Assembly (NCBI GenBank): GCA_025698865.1
Contig: JAILWQ010000001.1
Span: forward strand, 496,001-560,000
DNA length: 64,000 nucleotides
Reading direction: 5' to 3'
DNA from: Erythrobacter sp.
Lineage (GTDB): Bacteria; Pseudomonadota; Alphaproteobacteria; Sphingomonadales; Sphingomonadaceae
Shown: positions 16,748 through 25,466 of the stretch, one piece after another
How the letters are laid out: each line of letters starts with the position of its first letter
How positions within the stretch are numbered: position 1 is the stretch's first letter
Position numbers and translations under genes: made by a program
The notes under the pieces: model-generated
What the model saw: only the letters and a program-made list of their open reading frames with translations
Told to the model about the DNA's origin: nothing
Databases searched by the model: none

Positions 16748-18073
16748 ATGAGCGACAACGACATCGATCCCACCACCCCGCGCAAGAACCCCAAGCCCGA
16801 GGTCAAGACCATCGGCGGACGCGAGCTGAAGCCGGCCACGCTGATGATGGGCCACGGCTACGATCCCGTCCTGTCCGAGGGCAGCCTCAAGCCGCCGATC
16901 TTCCTCACCAGCACTTTCGTTTTCCCCAGCGCCGCCGACGGCAAGCGCCATTTCGAAGGCATCACCGGCAAGCGTCCGGGCGGCGCAGACGGGCTCGTCT
17001 ATTCGCGCTTCAACGCGCCGAACCAGGAAATCCTCGAGGATCGCCTTGCGGTGTGGGACGGCGCCGAGGACGCGCTGAGCTTTTCCAGCGGCATGACCGC
17101 GATCTGCGTGCTGATGATGGCCTATGCCGATCAGGGCGACGTGATCGTCCATTCCGGCCCGCTCTACGCCGCGTCCGAAGGCTTCGTTGCCAAGGTGCTG
17201 TCGCGCTGGGGCATCAACTATTTCGACTTCCCGGCCGGTGCAACCCGCGAACAGATCGACGCCGTGCTCGAAAAGGCGAAGGCCAAGGCGTCCGAGACCG
17301 GCGGCAAGGTCTGCATGATCTACCTCGAAAGCCCCGGCAATCCGACCAATGCCCTGGTCGACATCGAGGCGGTGAAGGACGCGCGCGACGCTGCGGGACT
17401 GGGCGGTAGCACAGAAAAGGGTTGCCCGATCGCGATCGACAACACCTTCCTCGGCCCGCTGTGGCAGCGTCCGCTCGACCATGGCGCGGACATCGTCTGC
17501 TATTCGCTGACCAAGTATGTCGGCGGGCATTCGGACCTCGTCGCCGGCTCGATCGCGGGCGCCAAGAAGTGGATGGATCCGGTCCGCTCGCTGCGCAACA
17601 CGATGGGCGGCATTTGCGATCCGAACACCGCCTGGATGCTGCTGCGCAGCCTCGAGACCGTGGAGCTGCGGATGCAGCGCGCGGGCGAGAACGCGGAGAA
17701 AGTCTGCGGTTTCCTAGCCAAGCATCCAAAGGTCGAAGGACTGGGCTATCTCGGCATGATCAAGGATGCGCGCCAGCAGGATATCTATGACCGGCACTGC
17801 CTCGGCGCGGGATCGACCTTCTCGCTGCTGCTGAAGGGCGGCGAGGCGGAATGCTTCCGCTTTCTCGACGCGCTCAAGATCGCCAAGCTCGCGGTCAGCC
17901 TCGGCGGCACGGAGACGCTTGCCAGCCACCCGGCCAGCATGACGCACCTCTCGGTCGCCGAGGGGCGCCGGGCGGAGCTCGGCATTTCGGACAATCTCGT
18001 GCGGATCAGCATCGGGATCGAGGATGCCGACGATTTGATCGCCGATTTCGAGCAGGCGCTGGAAACCGTTTGA
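16748..18073 (+). CDS. Cystathionine gamma-synthase family PLP enzyme (Cys/Met metabolism)
   Basis: PLP-dependent transsulfuration-family enzyme of 441 aa, longer than MetB/MetC (about 390) because of an N-terminal extension (to about residue 35) and small inserts. Motifs: YSRFNAPNQEILEDRLAVWDGAEDAL, SGMTAICVLMMAY, the PLP-contacting IAIDNTFLGPLWQRPLDHGADI and the Schiff-base lysine in YSLTKYVGGHSDLVAGS. The C-terminal domain includes SLGGTETLASHPASMTH. The reaction could be gamma-replacement (cystathionine or homocysteine formation) or gamma-lyase; motifs do not decide. An unusual structured leader precedes it, and a TTG-started ATP-grasp gene overlaps its stop. The Shine-Dalgarno AGGAAGGA lies inside the predicted pseudoknot. 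Confidence 0.88.
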   Translation: MSDNDIDPTTPRKNPKPEVKTIGGRELKPATLMMGHGYDPVLSEGSLKPPIFLTSTFVFPSAADGKRHFEGITGKRPGGADGLVYSRFNAPNQEILEDRLAVWDGAEDALSFSSGMTAICVLMMAYADQGDVIVHSGPLYAASEGFVAKVLSRWGINYFDFPAGATREQIDAVLEKAKAKASETGGKVCMIYLESPGNPTNALVDIEAVKDARDAAGLGGSTEKGCPIAIDNTFLGPLWQRPLDHGADIVCYSLTKYVGGHSDLVAGSIAGAKKWMDPVRSLRNTMGGICDPNTAWMLLRSLETVELRMQRAGENAEKVCGFLAKHPKVEGLGYLGMIKDARQQDIYDRHCLGAGSTFSLLLKGGEAECFRFLDALKIAKLAVSLGGTETLASHPASMTHLSVAEGRRAELGISDNLVRISIGIEDADDLIADFEQALETV

Positions 18074-18954
18074 GCCGCATCGGCTTCCTCGCTTGTGCCG
18101 ACACGCTGCCAGGTGAGGGGCCGCGGCGCGGCGACGCCTTCGAGCACGATCTCGAAGTCGCCGCGCTGCGCCCGGCTGTCGCGGAGGCCGGGCTGGAACT
18201 GGTCGAGCTGGACTGGCGCGCGCCGCTGAGCGAATTCGCCGGAATCGCGCTCGTCCTGCTCGGCACGGCCTGGGATTACCAGGATCACCCCGGGGAGTTT
18301 CTCGCCAAGTTGGAGGCGCTGACAGCGCGCGGCATCGCGGTCTGCAATCCGCCCGAGGTGGTGCGCTGGAACACGGACAAGACCTATCTGCGCGAACTGG
18401 GCGAACAGGGCGCGCCGATCGTCCCTACGCTTTATGCGGGCGACATGGACCGGGCGGATGTGCTGGCGGCGATGGCGAGCCTCGGCACGCACGATGTGGT
18501 GGTCAAGCGCCAGATCGGGGCGGGCGGGCTCGGCCAGCATCGCTTCACCCGCGACACTCCGCCCGAGCAGGACTGGCGCATGGGCCGCCCCTGCATGGTC
18601 CAGCCCTTTCTGCCGAGCGTGACCGAGGAGGGGGAATACAGCTTCGTCCTCATCGACGGCACTTTCTCCCACGCCATTCGCAAGCGCGCCGCGGCAGGCG
18701 AGTACCGCATCCAGTCGCTCTATGGCGGGAGCGAAGCCGTCCACCAGCCCTCGCCTGAGGATCTCGAAAGCGCGCGGCAGGTGCTGTCCGCCCTGCCCTT
18801 TACCGACCTGCTGTACGCCCGGATCGACATGATCCGCCTGCCGGACGGACGGTTGGCGGTGATGGAGGCCGAACTGATCGAACCCTATCTCTATCCCAAA
18901 CAGGGTCCCGATCTCGGCCAGCGCATGGCCTCGGCGATCGGAGCGCGCCTCTAG
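18070..18954 (+). CDS. ATP-grasp ligase-like protein with TTG start, coupled to the PLP enzyme
   Basis: 294 aa, of the RimK/glutathione-synthetase-like ATP-grasp group. Start: TTG at 18070 (MSRIGFLACADTL), overlapping the upstream TGA as TTGA; the track start at 17851 lies inside the upstream gene. Seen: an N-terminal pre-ATP-grasp domain (VLLGTAWDYQDHPGEFLAKLEAL, CNPPEVVRWNTDKTYL), the nucleotide-binding region VVVKRQIGAGGLGQHRF and MVQPFLPSVTEEGEYSFVLIDG, and the metal-binding end ARIDMIRLPDGRLAVMEAELIEPYLY. The layout resembles the ATP-grasp enzyme DcsG of cycloserine synthesis, but the substrate cannot be read from sequence. Coupling suggests it uses a product of the PLP enzyme, probably forming an amide or peptide bond to an amino acid. 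Confidence 0.75.
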   Translation: MSRIGFLACADTLPGEGPRRGDAFEHDLEVAALRPAVAEAGLELVELDWRAPLSEFAGIALVLLGTAWDYQDHPGEFLAKLEALTARGIAVCNPPEVVRWNTDKTYLRELGEQGAPIVPTLYAGDMDRADVLAAMASLGTHDVVVKRQIGAGGLGQHRFTRDTPPEQDWRMGRPCMVQPFLPSVTEEGEYSFVLIDGTFSHAIRKRAAAGEYRIQSLYGGSEAVHQPSPEDLESARQVLSALPFTDLLYARIDMIRLPDGRLAVMEAELIEPYLYPKQGPDLGQRMASAIGARL

Positions 18955-20015
18955 GAGGCCGCAGCGCTCTCCCCGCTGTCATCGGCGCCATCGGCGCGGA
19001 TGCGATAGGCAACCCGCGCCTCGCAGCCCACGGCGCCCGCGCCTTCCGGCTTGCTGGCGCGTTCCAGCATGAACTTGGCCGCCTGCCCGAAATCGTCGCT
19101 CGGCTCGGCCGCCACGACGCTTACATTGCCGACCTCGCCCCACGGTGCGATGTCGAAATGCAGGATCGCCCAGCCCTCGATCGAGCGCGCGCGATAGGCC
19201 TCGGGGTAGACGAGCTTGGGCGGGGTCGCCCATTCGTCATCGCGGCATTCCGGGCGCTCGTCCCCGTTGGAAGGGGGCATGTCCGGTGCGGGCAGCAGGC
19301 CGGCACCGCGCCAATAGGGATAGGTGCAATTCCGGCGCAGCGGCCCTTCGTTGAAGCGTGTTTCCTCGACCGCCTCCCGCGCAGCCTCCTCGAGGTCATC
19401 GTTCCCCGTGCCACCGACATTCCGGACGTCTTGCGTTCGCCCTTCGGAATCGACGTCGAACCCGACCATTTCCCAATCTCGCACGCCCGGCGTGGCGTCG
19501 ACCTGCGAGAAATCGGGATAGGCTCGCATGAGCGGCTGCGTCGCGCGACGGCACTCGTCCCCCGCAAACACCTTCCGCAGCCCCTCCTCCGGCAGTCGAG
19601 GACGCTGGTTCGTCATCATGTAGGATTGCAGCTCGACGACGGGCGTATCCTCCAGCCGCTTGGCCACTGGCACGTAGGAGATCGAGCAGTCCTCGCGGCG
19701 CTCGCCAAGTGCGAACCTGCTGGCCGCCAAAGCGGATCCGGCCTGCTCGTTTGCGCCGCCTTCGGTGTTCCGCGCGATCGAAACCGGCCGGCCGCTGGCA
19801 TCGATGGCGAAAGTATATTCGACGGGTTTCAGATTGGCCCCATCACTCCGGGTCAGCATGTTGTAGGGCCGCCGACCCGAGACCGGAGTTTGCGTCGAAC
19901 CGGCGCACTGCGCGGGGCCGGGCATCCACATGACCATGCGCTGCTCGGAAACTGGAATGACTATTGGTGGCGGCACCACTGTCGCCGCCAGAACGGAACC
20001 AATCACAACCAGCAT
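18951..20015 (-). CDS. Exported TonB C-terminal-like protein (energy-transducer family)
   Basis: 354-residue secreted protein. The N-terminus MLVVIGSVLAATVVPPPIVIP is a signal or anchor. The C-terminal region PPKLVYPEAYRARSIEGWAILHFDIAPWGEVGNVSVVAAEPSDDFGQAA matches the TonB C-terminal fold (PxYPxxAxxxxxxGxVxxxFxVxxxG). A related, more degenerate stretch (WEMVGFDVDSEGRTQDVRNVGG) lies near residue 180, so there may be two domains. There is no proline-rich spacer of a canonical TonB, so it is probably a periplasmic TonB-domain protein and not a working transducer. It converges on the ATP-grasp gene, and both stops share a single CTAG. Confidence 0.7.
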   Translation of the reverse strand: MLVVIGSVLAATVVPPPIVIPVSEQRMVMWMPGPAQCAGSTQTPVSGRRPYNMLTRSDGANLKPVEYTFAIDASGRPVSIARNTEGGANEQAGSALAASRFALGERREDCSISYVPVAKRLEDTPVVELQSYMMTNQRPRLPEEGLRKVFAGDECRRATQPLMRAYPDFSQVDATPGVRDWEMVGFDVDSEGRTQDVRNVGGTGNDDLEEAAREAVEETRFNEGPLRRNCTYPYWRGAGLLPAPDMPPSNGDERPECRDDEWATPPKLVYPEAYRARSIEGWAILHFDIAPWGEVGNVSVVAAEPSDDFGQAAKFMLERASKPEGAGAVGCEARVAYRIRADGADDSGESAAAS

Positions 20016-20069
20016 TCCTGCGTTCCCCTATATTTCGTCTATATTGGCGGCACCCAAATTACCCCGGCT

Positions 20070-20603
20070 TCAACCTTTCCACTCTCGCCGTTCCTCGGCC
20101 GCTTTCAGAACGTCGTAGGCGACCGAGAGCTTCTGAAACTCGGCTGCTGCGTCGGCGTCGCCGGGCTTTACGTCGGGGTGGACGGTCTTGGCCTTGGCGC
20201 GAAAGGCCTTCTTCACCGCGGCGAAATCCGCGTCCGCCTCCAGATCGAGAATGTCGAGTGCGCGCATCTCGTCCGCGCTGCGCGAACCGTCGCCACTACC
20301 GCCCCAGCCGTAATGCTGCGCCTCGGCATAGCCGGCGTTCTCGCTACGCTCGGACTTCGCGCGCGCTTCCTTCTCGGCCTTGTCGAGACCTTCGAAATAG
20401 TCCCACTTGCGATTGTATTCGGCGGCGTGGGTCTGGCAGAACATCCAGCGTTCGGGGCTGTTGGGCGCCTTGGGAGCGGGGCAGTCGCCCACCTCCTCGC
20501 AGCCGTGCCGGTCGCACAGGCGCACCTGCGCCGCCTCGCGCCCGGCCTCGTAGCCACGCCAGCGGGGAAAGCCCCAGTCCATCGAGCGGCCGGGCTTAGG
20601 CAT
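20070..20603 (-). CDS. DnaJ (J-domain)-containing protein
   Basis: 177 aa. The C-terminal 60 residues form a J domain (RALDILDLEADADFAAVKKAFRAK, then the HPD motif in KTVHPDVKPGD), which stimulates DnaK ATPase. The N-terminal half is unusual, with Cys/His-rich segments CDRHGCEEVGDCPAPK and WMFCQTHAAEYNRKWDYFEGL, which could bind zinc. The ATG at 20603 (MPKPGRSMDWG) is preferred over the track start at 20675 because MPKPG begins the conserved region. It is a DjlA/CbpA-like cochaperone of unknown client; the N-terminal domain likely gives the specificity. Confidence 0.8.
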   Translation of the reverse strand: MPKPGRSMDWGFPRWRGYEAGREAAQVRLCDRHGCEEVGDCPAPKAPNSPERWMFCQTHAAEYNRKWDYFEGLDKAEKEARAKSERSENAGYAEAQHYGWGGSGDGSRSADEMRALDILDLEADADFAAVKKAFRAKAKTVHPDVKPGDADAAAEFQKLSVAYDVLKAAEERREWKG

Positions 20604-20745
20604 GGGAAGATTTCGTCGGTCGAACTGGCATCGCACACAGTCTAGGGATGATCGCGCCTCGCACAAGGACCGCAACCGGCGGCGAAGCGAAATGCCGCGA
20701 TTGGCCCACCAACCACCCCCGCCCGTCAGCTTGGACGGGCATAGG

Positions 20746-20778
20746 AAAGGGAGCCCTCATCCGAAGACGAAGGCTCCC
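20746..20778 (-). terminator. Probable terminator after pal
   Basis: On the minus strand GGGAGCC and GGCTCCC form a 7-bp stem with a 16-nt loop, followed by a short T run (TTTCC). Weak T tract. Confidence 0.5.
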
Positions 20779-20785
20779 GTTCCGG

Positions 20786-21304
20786 TCAGTTGATCACGAC
20801 AGTCGCAGCGCGGCGGTTCTGCGCCCAGGCCTGCTCGTTCGATCCCATCGCCACGGGGCGTTCCTTGCCGTAGCTGATCGTGCGGATGCGGTTGGCGGGA
20901 ATGCCGACCGAGACCAGATAGTTCTTCGCGGCGTTCGCCCGGCGCTCGCCAAGGGCGAGGTTGTATTCGCGCGTGCCGCGCTCGTCGGCATGGCCTTCGA
21001 TGGTGAAGGTCACGTTCGGGTATTGCGAGAAATACTGCGCCTGCGTCTGCAGGATGCGCTGGTCCTCGGCATCGACATTGTACTGGTCGAGCCCGAAATA
21101 GATCACGGTGTTCGCCTGGCCTACGGTCTGCAGGAAATGCTGCTGCGTGCCGGGACCGTTGTTCGGCGCGGTCGCGGTCGGCGTCGGGGTGGTCGTACCC
21201 TCCTGCTGCGGAGCGGGCGGAAGCTGCTCAGGCGCCTTCTTGGAACAGGCGGCCAGCGCCAGCGTGCCGGTGGCGAGTGCGAAAGCGATCTTACGTGTCG
21301 TCAT
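20786..21304 (-). CDS. pal: Peptidoglycan-associated lipoprotein Pal
   Basis: Outer-membrane lipoprotein that binds peptidoglycan and completes the Tol-Pal envelope-constriction machine. 172 aa: lipoprotein signal MTTRKIAFALATGTLALAACSKK (lipobox LAAC), a Pro/Thr-rich linker (APQQEGTTTPTPTATAPNN), then an OmpA-like domain with VIYFGLDQYNVDAEDQRIL, TIEGHADERGTREYNLALGERRA and YGKERPVAMGSNEQAWAQNRRA. The peptidoglycan-contacting Asp and Arg of the family are kept. Located 70 nt after tolB in the usual order. Confidence 0.97.
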   Translation of the reverse strand: MTTRKIAFALATGTLALAACSKKAPEQLPPAPQQEGTTTPTPTATAPNNGPGTQQHFLQTVGQANTVIYFGLDQYNVDAEDQRILQTQAQYFSQYPNVTFTIEGHADERGTREYNLALGERRANAAKNYLVSVGIPANRIRTISYGKERPVAMGSNEQAWAQNRRAATVVIN

Positions 21305-21374
21305 GATGCTGATTCCCTTTTCAGCAGTGGAAATTCGGGCCCCGTTTCGGACCGCTCATTATGAAAGAATGCCC

Positions 21375-22778
21375 TCAGGGCAGGATCGGTCCCCATGCAG
21401 GGTCCGACGCATCGACTGGTGTCGGCAGTTCGCGCAGGTTCTCGCCGGTCAGGTCGACCTGCCACAGCGAGGTGCTGCCGGTGTTCCGCTCGGTCCGGAA
21501 GAACTGGACGATCCGGCCGTTGGGCGACCAGGTCGGCGCCTCGTCCTGCCATCCGCTGGTCAGCTGCCGGACATTGCCGCCGCCGGGGCTCATCACCGAG
21601 ACGTTGAAATTGCTGGTGTTGGTAAAGGCGATCTGGTCGCCGCGCGGGCTCCATTCCGGCGTCGCGCAACGCGCGCTGCCGAAGCTGATGCGCCGCTGGT
21701 TCGATCCGTCGGCGTTCATCACGTAGCATTGCTGCACGCCCGAACGGTCGCTCTCGAACACGATCCGGCTGCCGTCGGGCGAGTAGGATCCGCCGATGTC
21801 GATGCCGGGCGCGTCGGTCAGCTTCTCGCTACGGCCGCCACCGTTGGCCGAGACGCGATAGATGTCGGTGTTGCCGCCGACCGCCATCGAATAGAGTATC
21901 CAGCGCCCGTCCGGGCTCCAGCGGGGGGCGAAGGTCGGATTGGCGCTCTGAGTTATCAGAGTCTGAGTGCCGGTGCCGATGTCGTAGACATAGATGCGCG
22001 GATTGCCATCGACATAGCTCAGATAGGTGAGCTTGCGGTAATCAGGCGAATAACGCGGCGTCAGCGCGGTCGACTGGCCGGTGGTGATAAAGCGATGGTT
22101 CGCCCCGTCGCTGTCCATGATGGCGAGCCGCTTGGTGCGGTTATCCTTGGGGCCGGTTTCCGCGATATAGGCAATGCGGCTGTCGAAGAACGGGCTTTCC
22201 CCGGTCAGGCGCGAATAGACGAGGTCGGCGCATTTGTGCGCGGCGCGGCGCCAGTCGGCAGGCGGCACAACCCAGCCTTCGCGCACCAGTTCGCTGCGCA
22301 GTTGCATGTCGTAGAGGTAGCAGCCGATCGTCAGCCGCCCGTCGCCGCGCGCGCGGACATAGCCCTGCACCAGCATCTCGGCCCCGCGATTGGACCAGGT
22401 CGCGAAATTGGGGGCGGTGATTTCGGGATAGGTCGGGCGCGGCAGCGAATCCGGACCGGTCGGCTTGAACAGGCCGTTGTTTCTGAGGTCGGAGGTGATG
22501 ACGCGCGCAAGCTCCGTGCCGAGCGCGGCGGTGCCTTGCGAATTGGCCGGAGTCGGCCCGTCGCGGTCGGTCGCGAAGGCGGGAATGGCGATGCCGAGAT
22601 CGTCGAGATTGCCCTCGAAACTGACCGATCCGGTCAGGCCCTGGCTTTCCTCCACGGTTTCGACCTCGCCGCCCTCGGGGATCGGCGCACCGAGATCGCG
22701 GCTCGAATTCTGCGGAGCCGTTTGCGCCATCGCCGGCGCGGCGAGCAGGGCGGCGAAGGCGATGATGGTTGTCTTCAT
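21375..22778 (-). CDS. tolB: Tol-Pal system beta-propeller protein TolB
   Basis: Periplasmic protein that binds Pal and cycles between TolA- and Pal-bound forms. 467 aa: signal peptide MKTTIIAFAALLAAPAMAQ, an N-terminal domain (IGCYLYDMQLRSELVREGWVV) and a C-terminal six-bladed propeller with WD-like repeats such as TPRYSPDYRKLTYLSY, APRWSPDGRWILYSM, GSYSPDGSRIVFESDRSG, TPEWSPRGDQIAFT and APTWSPNGRIVQFFR. The track start at 22970 lies in tolA; the ATG at 22778 puts the signal peptide first, though an ATG four codons upstream (MRTSDMKTT) is possible. A short tandem repeat lies between tolA and tolB. Confidence 0.96.
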   Translation of the reverse strand: MKTTIIAFAALLAAPAMAQTAPQNSSRDLGAPIPEGGEVETVEESQGLTGSVSFEGNLDDLGIAIPAFATDRDGPTPANSQGTAALGTELARVITSDLRNNGLFKPTGPDSLPRPTYPEITAPNFATWSNRGAEMLVQGYVRARGDGRLTIGCYLYDMQLRSELVREGWVVPPADWRRAAHKCADLVYSRLTGESPFFDSRIAYIAETGPKDNRTKRLAIMDSDGANHRFITTGQSTALTPRYSPDYRKLTYLSYVDGNPRIYVYDIGTGTQTLITQSANPTFAPRWSPDGRWILYSMAVGGNTDIYRVSANGGGRSEKLTDAPGIDIGGSYSPDGSRIVFESDRSGVQQCYVMNADGSNQRRISFGSARCATPEWSPRGDQIAFTNTSNFNVSVMSPGGGNVRQLTSGWQDEAPTWSPNGRIVQFFRTERNTGSTSLWQVDLTGENLRELPTPVDASDPAWGPILP

Positions 22779-22803
22779 GTCGCTGGTTCTCATTGAACGG
22801 ATT

Positions 22804-22847
22804 CTCACGGGTCGGGTCCTCACGGGTCGGGTCCTCATGGGTCGGTC
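22804..22847 (-). repeat. 15-bp tandem repeats in the tolA-tolB gap
   Basis: Two identical 15-bp units (CTCACGGGTCGGGTC at 22804-22818 and 22819-22833) plus a 14-bp variant (22834-22847), directly after the tolA stop. On the sense strand each carries ATGAG or GTGAG. Possible slippage repeat or leader element. Confidence 0.8.
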
Positions 22848-22848
22848 C

Positions 22849-23727
22849 TCATTGGGCCAATCTCCAATCGAAGCTGAACGGGCCGACGAGCTTCCAGGCT
22901 TCGTAATATTCTTCCGGCAGGTCGGAGAACGGGGCGGCGAGTTGCACGGCGCGGATCGCCTGTTCCGCATGGCGCGATGCCTGAGCCCGGTTCACGTCGT
23001 TGACGCCCGTCTGGCGCACCACTTCGGGGCGGCCGGAAAGAGAGCCGTTCTCGTTCAGCCGGAAGCGCAGGAAAGTGGTGATCTCCTCCACCTCGGGCCC
23101 GTTGGGCGGCGCCCAGTGCGGCTTGATCCGCCGCGCAATCGCCTGGACCAGAGAGGCCTTGGCGCTCGCGCCGATCTGCGAGGCGGGGGTGCGCGTCTCG
23201 CTCGTCCGGGTGCTGTCACCCGCGCCGGCGAGGAAGTTGTCGCCGATGCGCGAGCCGCCGCTACGCTCGACGGGGCGCGCGGGCGTGGGGCGCGGCTGGG
23301 CCTGGCGTGGCTGCTCGGGCGCGGGACGCTCGGCCCGGGGCGGATCGGGGCGGCGGCGGGGCTGAGTCTGCGCCGGGCGCGTGGGCGCCGGTGCGGGGCG
23401 GGTCCGCTCGACCGGACGGCGCACGGGCTGCTCGACCGGCTGGGGCACAGGCTGCGGTTCGGGCTGGGTCACTGGTTCGGGCGCCGGTGCCGGCGTGTCG
23501 GCAATGGTCGGCGCGATCGCGGCGCGGCTTTCGGGCACCGGATCGGGGGCGGTCGCTTCCATGCCGACATCCTCGGCCAGATTGACCGTCATGCGTTCGA
23601 CGGGCGTGATCTCCTCGCGCTTGCTCGGCTGGAGGAGGAGGACGAGCACCAGCGCGAGATGCAGCGCCGCGGCCACGAACAGGCCGATGCGCTCCTCCTG
23701 GCTGAATGTGCGTTCTCCCATGGCCAT
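22849..23727 (-). CDS. tolA: TolA-like inner-membrane protein of the Tol-Pal system
   Basis: Links the TolQR proton channel to TolB/Pal. 292 aa: one N-terminal membrane segment (IGLFVAAALHLALVLVLLLQP), a Pro/Arg/Gln-rich periplasmic linker of roughly 110 residues (PVTQPEPQPVPQPVEQPVRR), and a globular TonB/TolA-type C-terminal domain (KASLVQAIARRIKPHWAPPNGPEVEEI, LNENGSLSGRPEVVRQTG). TolA sequences are poorly conserved; the call rests on architecture and on position between tolR and tolB. Start at 23727 (MAMGERTF); the Met two codons later is equally possible. Confidence 0.9.
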   Translation of the reverse strand: MAMGERTFSQEERIGLFVAAALHLALVLVLLLQPSKREEITPVERMTVNLAEDVGMEATAPDPVPESRAAIAPTIADTPAPAPEPVTQPEPQPVPQPVEQPVRRPVERTRPAPAPTRPAQTQPRRRPDPPRAERPAPEQPRQAQPRPTPARPVERSGGSRIGDNFLAGAGDSTRTSETRTPASQIGASAKASLVQAIARRIKPHWAPPNGPEVEEITTFLRFRLNENGSLSGRPEVVRQTGVNDVNRAQASRHAEQAIRAVQLAAPFSDLPEEYYEAWKLVGPFSFDWRLAQ

Positions 23728-23731
23728 CGGG

Positions 23732-24175
<444 letters not shown>

Positions 24176-24195
24176 CGGCTAGATCCTCCGCCCGC

Positions 24196-24903
24196 TCAAA
24201 GGCCGTCCAGCTGGCGACTAAAGGTCGCGGCGAGCTTGTCGGCGAAACGGTGGAGCCGTGCTTCGTAATTGTTCACCGCATGGCTGAAGCGGTTGTACGC
24301 GATAACTGCCGGAATAGCCGCGAAAAGACCGATTGCGGTGGCGAAAAGTGCCTCGGATATGCCCGGCGCGACCACCGCGAGCGACGAACTTTCCTGCGAA
24401 CCGATCTGGAAGAAGCTGTTCATGATGCCCCAGACGGTGCCGAACAGGCCCACGAACGGCGCGACCGAGCCCGTAGTGGCGAGGAAATTGAGACGGTCCG
24501 ACAGCGTATCCGCCTCGCCCGCGACCTGGGTTTCCATCGCCGAGGCAACCCGGGCACGCACGCCCTCGCGATCCTTGACCCCGCCCTTGGTCGAGCGCCT
24601 CCATTCGCCGACGCCGGCACCTGCGACGCGCGAGGGCGGCAGGTCCTTGCGGCCGCGTTCGGACATGAAGCGGTCGTAGTTCTCCGCCTGCCAGAAATCG
24701 TCCTCGTAGGTGCGGGTGGCGCTGCGCAGGCGCCGCATCCGCAGCGAGAAGCTGACGATGATCATCCAGGTCCAGATGCTGGCCAGCAGCAGCCCGGCCA
24801 TGACCAGCTGGACGATGATGTCGGCATCGAGAAACAGCTGGACCGGATCGAGACGGGTCGGAGCGGCGATGGCAGCCGGGGCGAGAAAGCCGAGCGAAGT
24901 CAT
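24196..24903 (-). CDS. tolQ: Tol-Pal motor protein TolQ (MotA/TolQ/ExbB family)
   Basis: Inner-membrane proton channel subunit. 235 aa with three membrane segments: residues about 22-42 (DIIVQLVMAGLLLASIWTWMIIV), about 140-165 (FLATTGSVAPFVGLFGTVWGIMNSF) and about 175-200 (GISEALFATAIGLFAAIPAVIAYN). The ATG at 24903 overlaps the stop of ybgC (ATGA); the track start at 24948 adds a non-family extension. TolQ-TolR-TolA use the proton gradient to pull the outer membrane inward during division. Confidence 0.95.
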   Translation of the reverse strand: MTSLGFLAPAAIAAPTRLDPVQLFLDADIIVQLVMAGLLLASIWTWMIIVSFSLRMRRLRSATRTYEDDFWQAENYDRFMSERGRKDLPPSRVAGAGVGEWRRSTKGGVKDREGVRARVASAMETQVAGEADTLSDRLNFLATTGSVAPFVGLFGTVWGIMNSFFQIGSQESSSLAVVAPGISEALFATAIGLFAAIPAVIAYNRFSHAVNNYEARLHRFADKLAATFSRQLDGL

Positions 24904-25369
24904 GCGGTTGCGGTCTCTTCCATGAATTGAGCGAAAGCCGTGCGCCACGCGGCGGGCTGGCGGATCGGGCGGCCTTCGGGACTGACGAAACCCACGCGCA
25001 GACGCGCCTCGGTGAGCAATTCCTCGCCGCGAAAGGCGCGCTGGTGCATCCGGCAGCTTGCGGCGCCCATGTCGGTGCAGCGCGTTTCGATCACCACATC
25101 GTCGTCGAGCCTGGCGGGGCGGTGATATTTCAGTTCGATCTCCGACACGGCATAGGCCCCATCACCCGCTTCGATCGCGGCACGCTGGTCGATCTCGAGC
25201 ATCCGCAACAGGTCGGAACGGGCGCGTTCGAACCAGCGCAGATAATTGGCGTGATAGGCTATCCCCGACAGATCGGTATCCTCGTAATAGACGCGTACGG
25301 CATAATAATGCTCGCGCCGTGGATCGTGCCGCCCGGGAGCCGGGGGCCGGGTTCGGGCACGATCGACAT
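24900..25369 (-). pseudogene. ybgC: YbgC-type acyl-CoA thioesterase, apparent -1 frameshift near the N-terminus
   Basis: Hotdog-fold acyl-CoA thioesterase normally first in tol-pal clusters. The conserved body (YYEDTDLSGIAYHANYLRWF with the catalytic Asp, through RTAFAQFMEETATA) reads in one frame from about 25315 to 24900, but that frame has a stop at 25382-25380 and no ATG, GTG or TTG before the catalytic region. A neighbouring frame supplies MSIVPEPGPRLPGGTIHG from the ATG at 25369. Adding one base near CACGGCGCGAG joins the two into a normal YbgC N-terminus. The track's 102-aa ORF starts at an internal TTG (25208), downstream of the catalytic Asp. Either one base is missing from the read, or the gene is inactivated or frameshifted in the cell. 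It overlaps tolQ by ATGA. Confidence 0.8.
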
Positions 25370-25466
25370 GGCCCGCGCCTTAGCGGAGGCAAGAATCGCT
25401 AGGCAAGCTGTCCAAAGTTAAAATGTTGCGCAGCGGGGGCGAACCGCTTGCGGCGACCGCCGAGGA

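Noticed and set aside
25208-25208. TTG at 25208 as the real ybgC start
   Set aside because: It would remove the conserved catalytic block YYEDTDLSG, which is in frame directly upstream.
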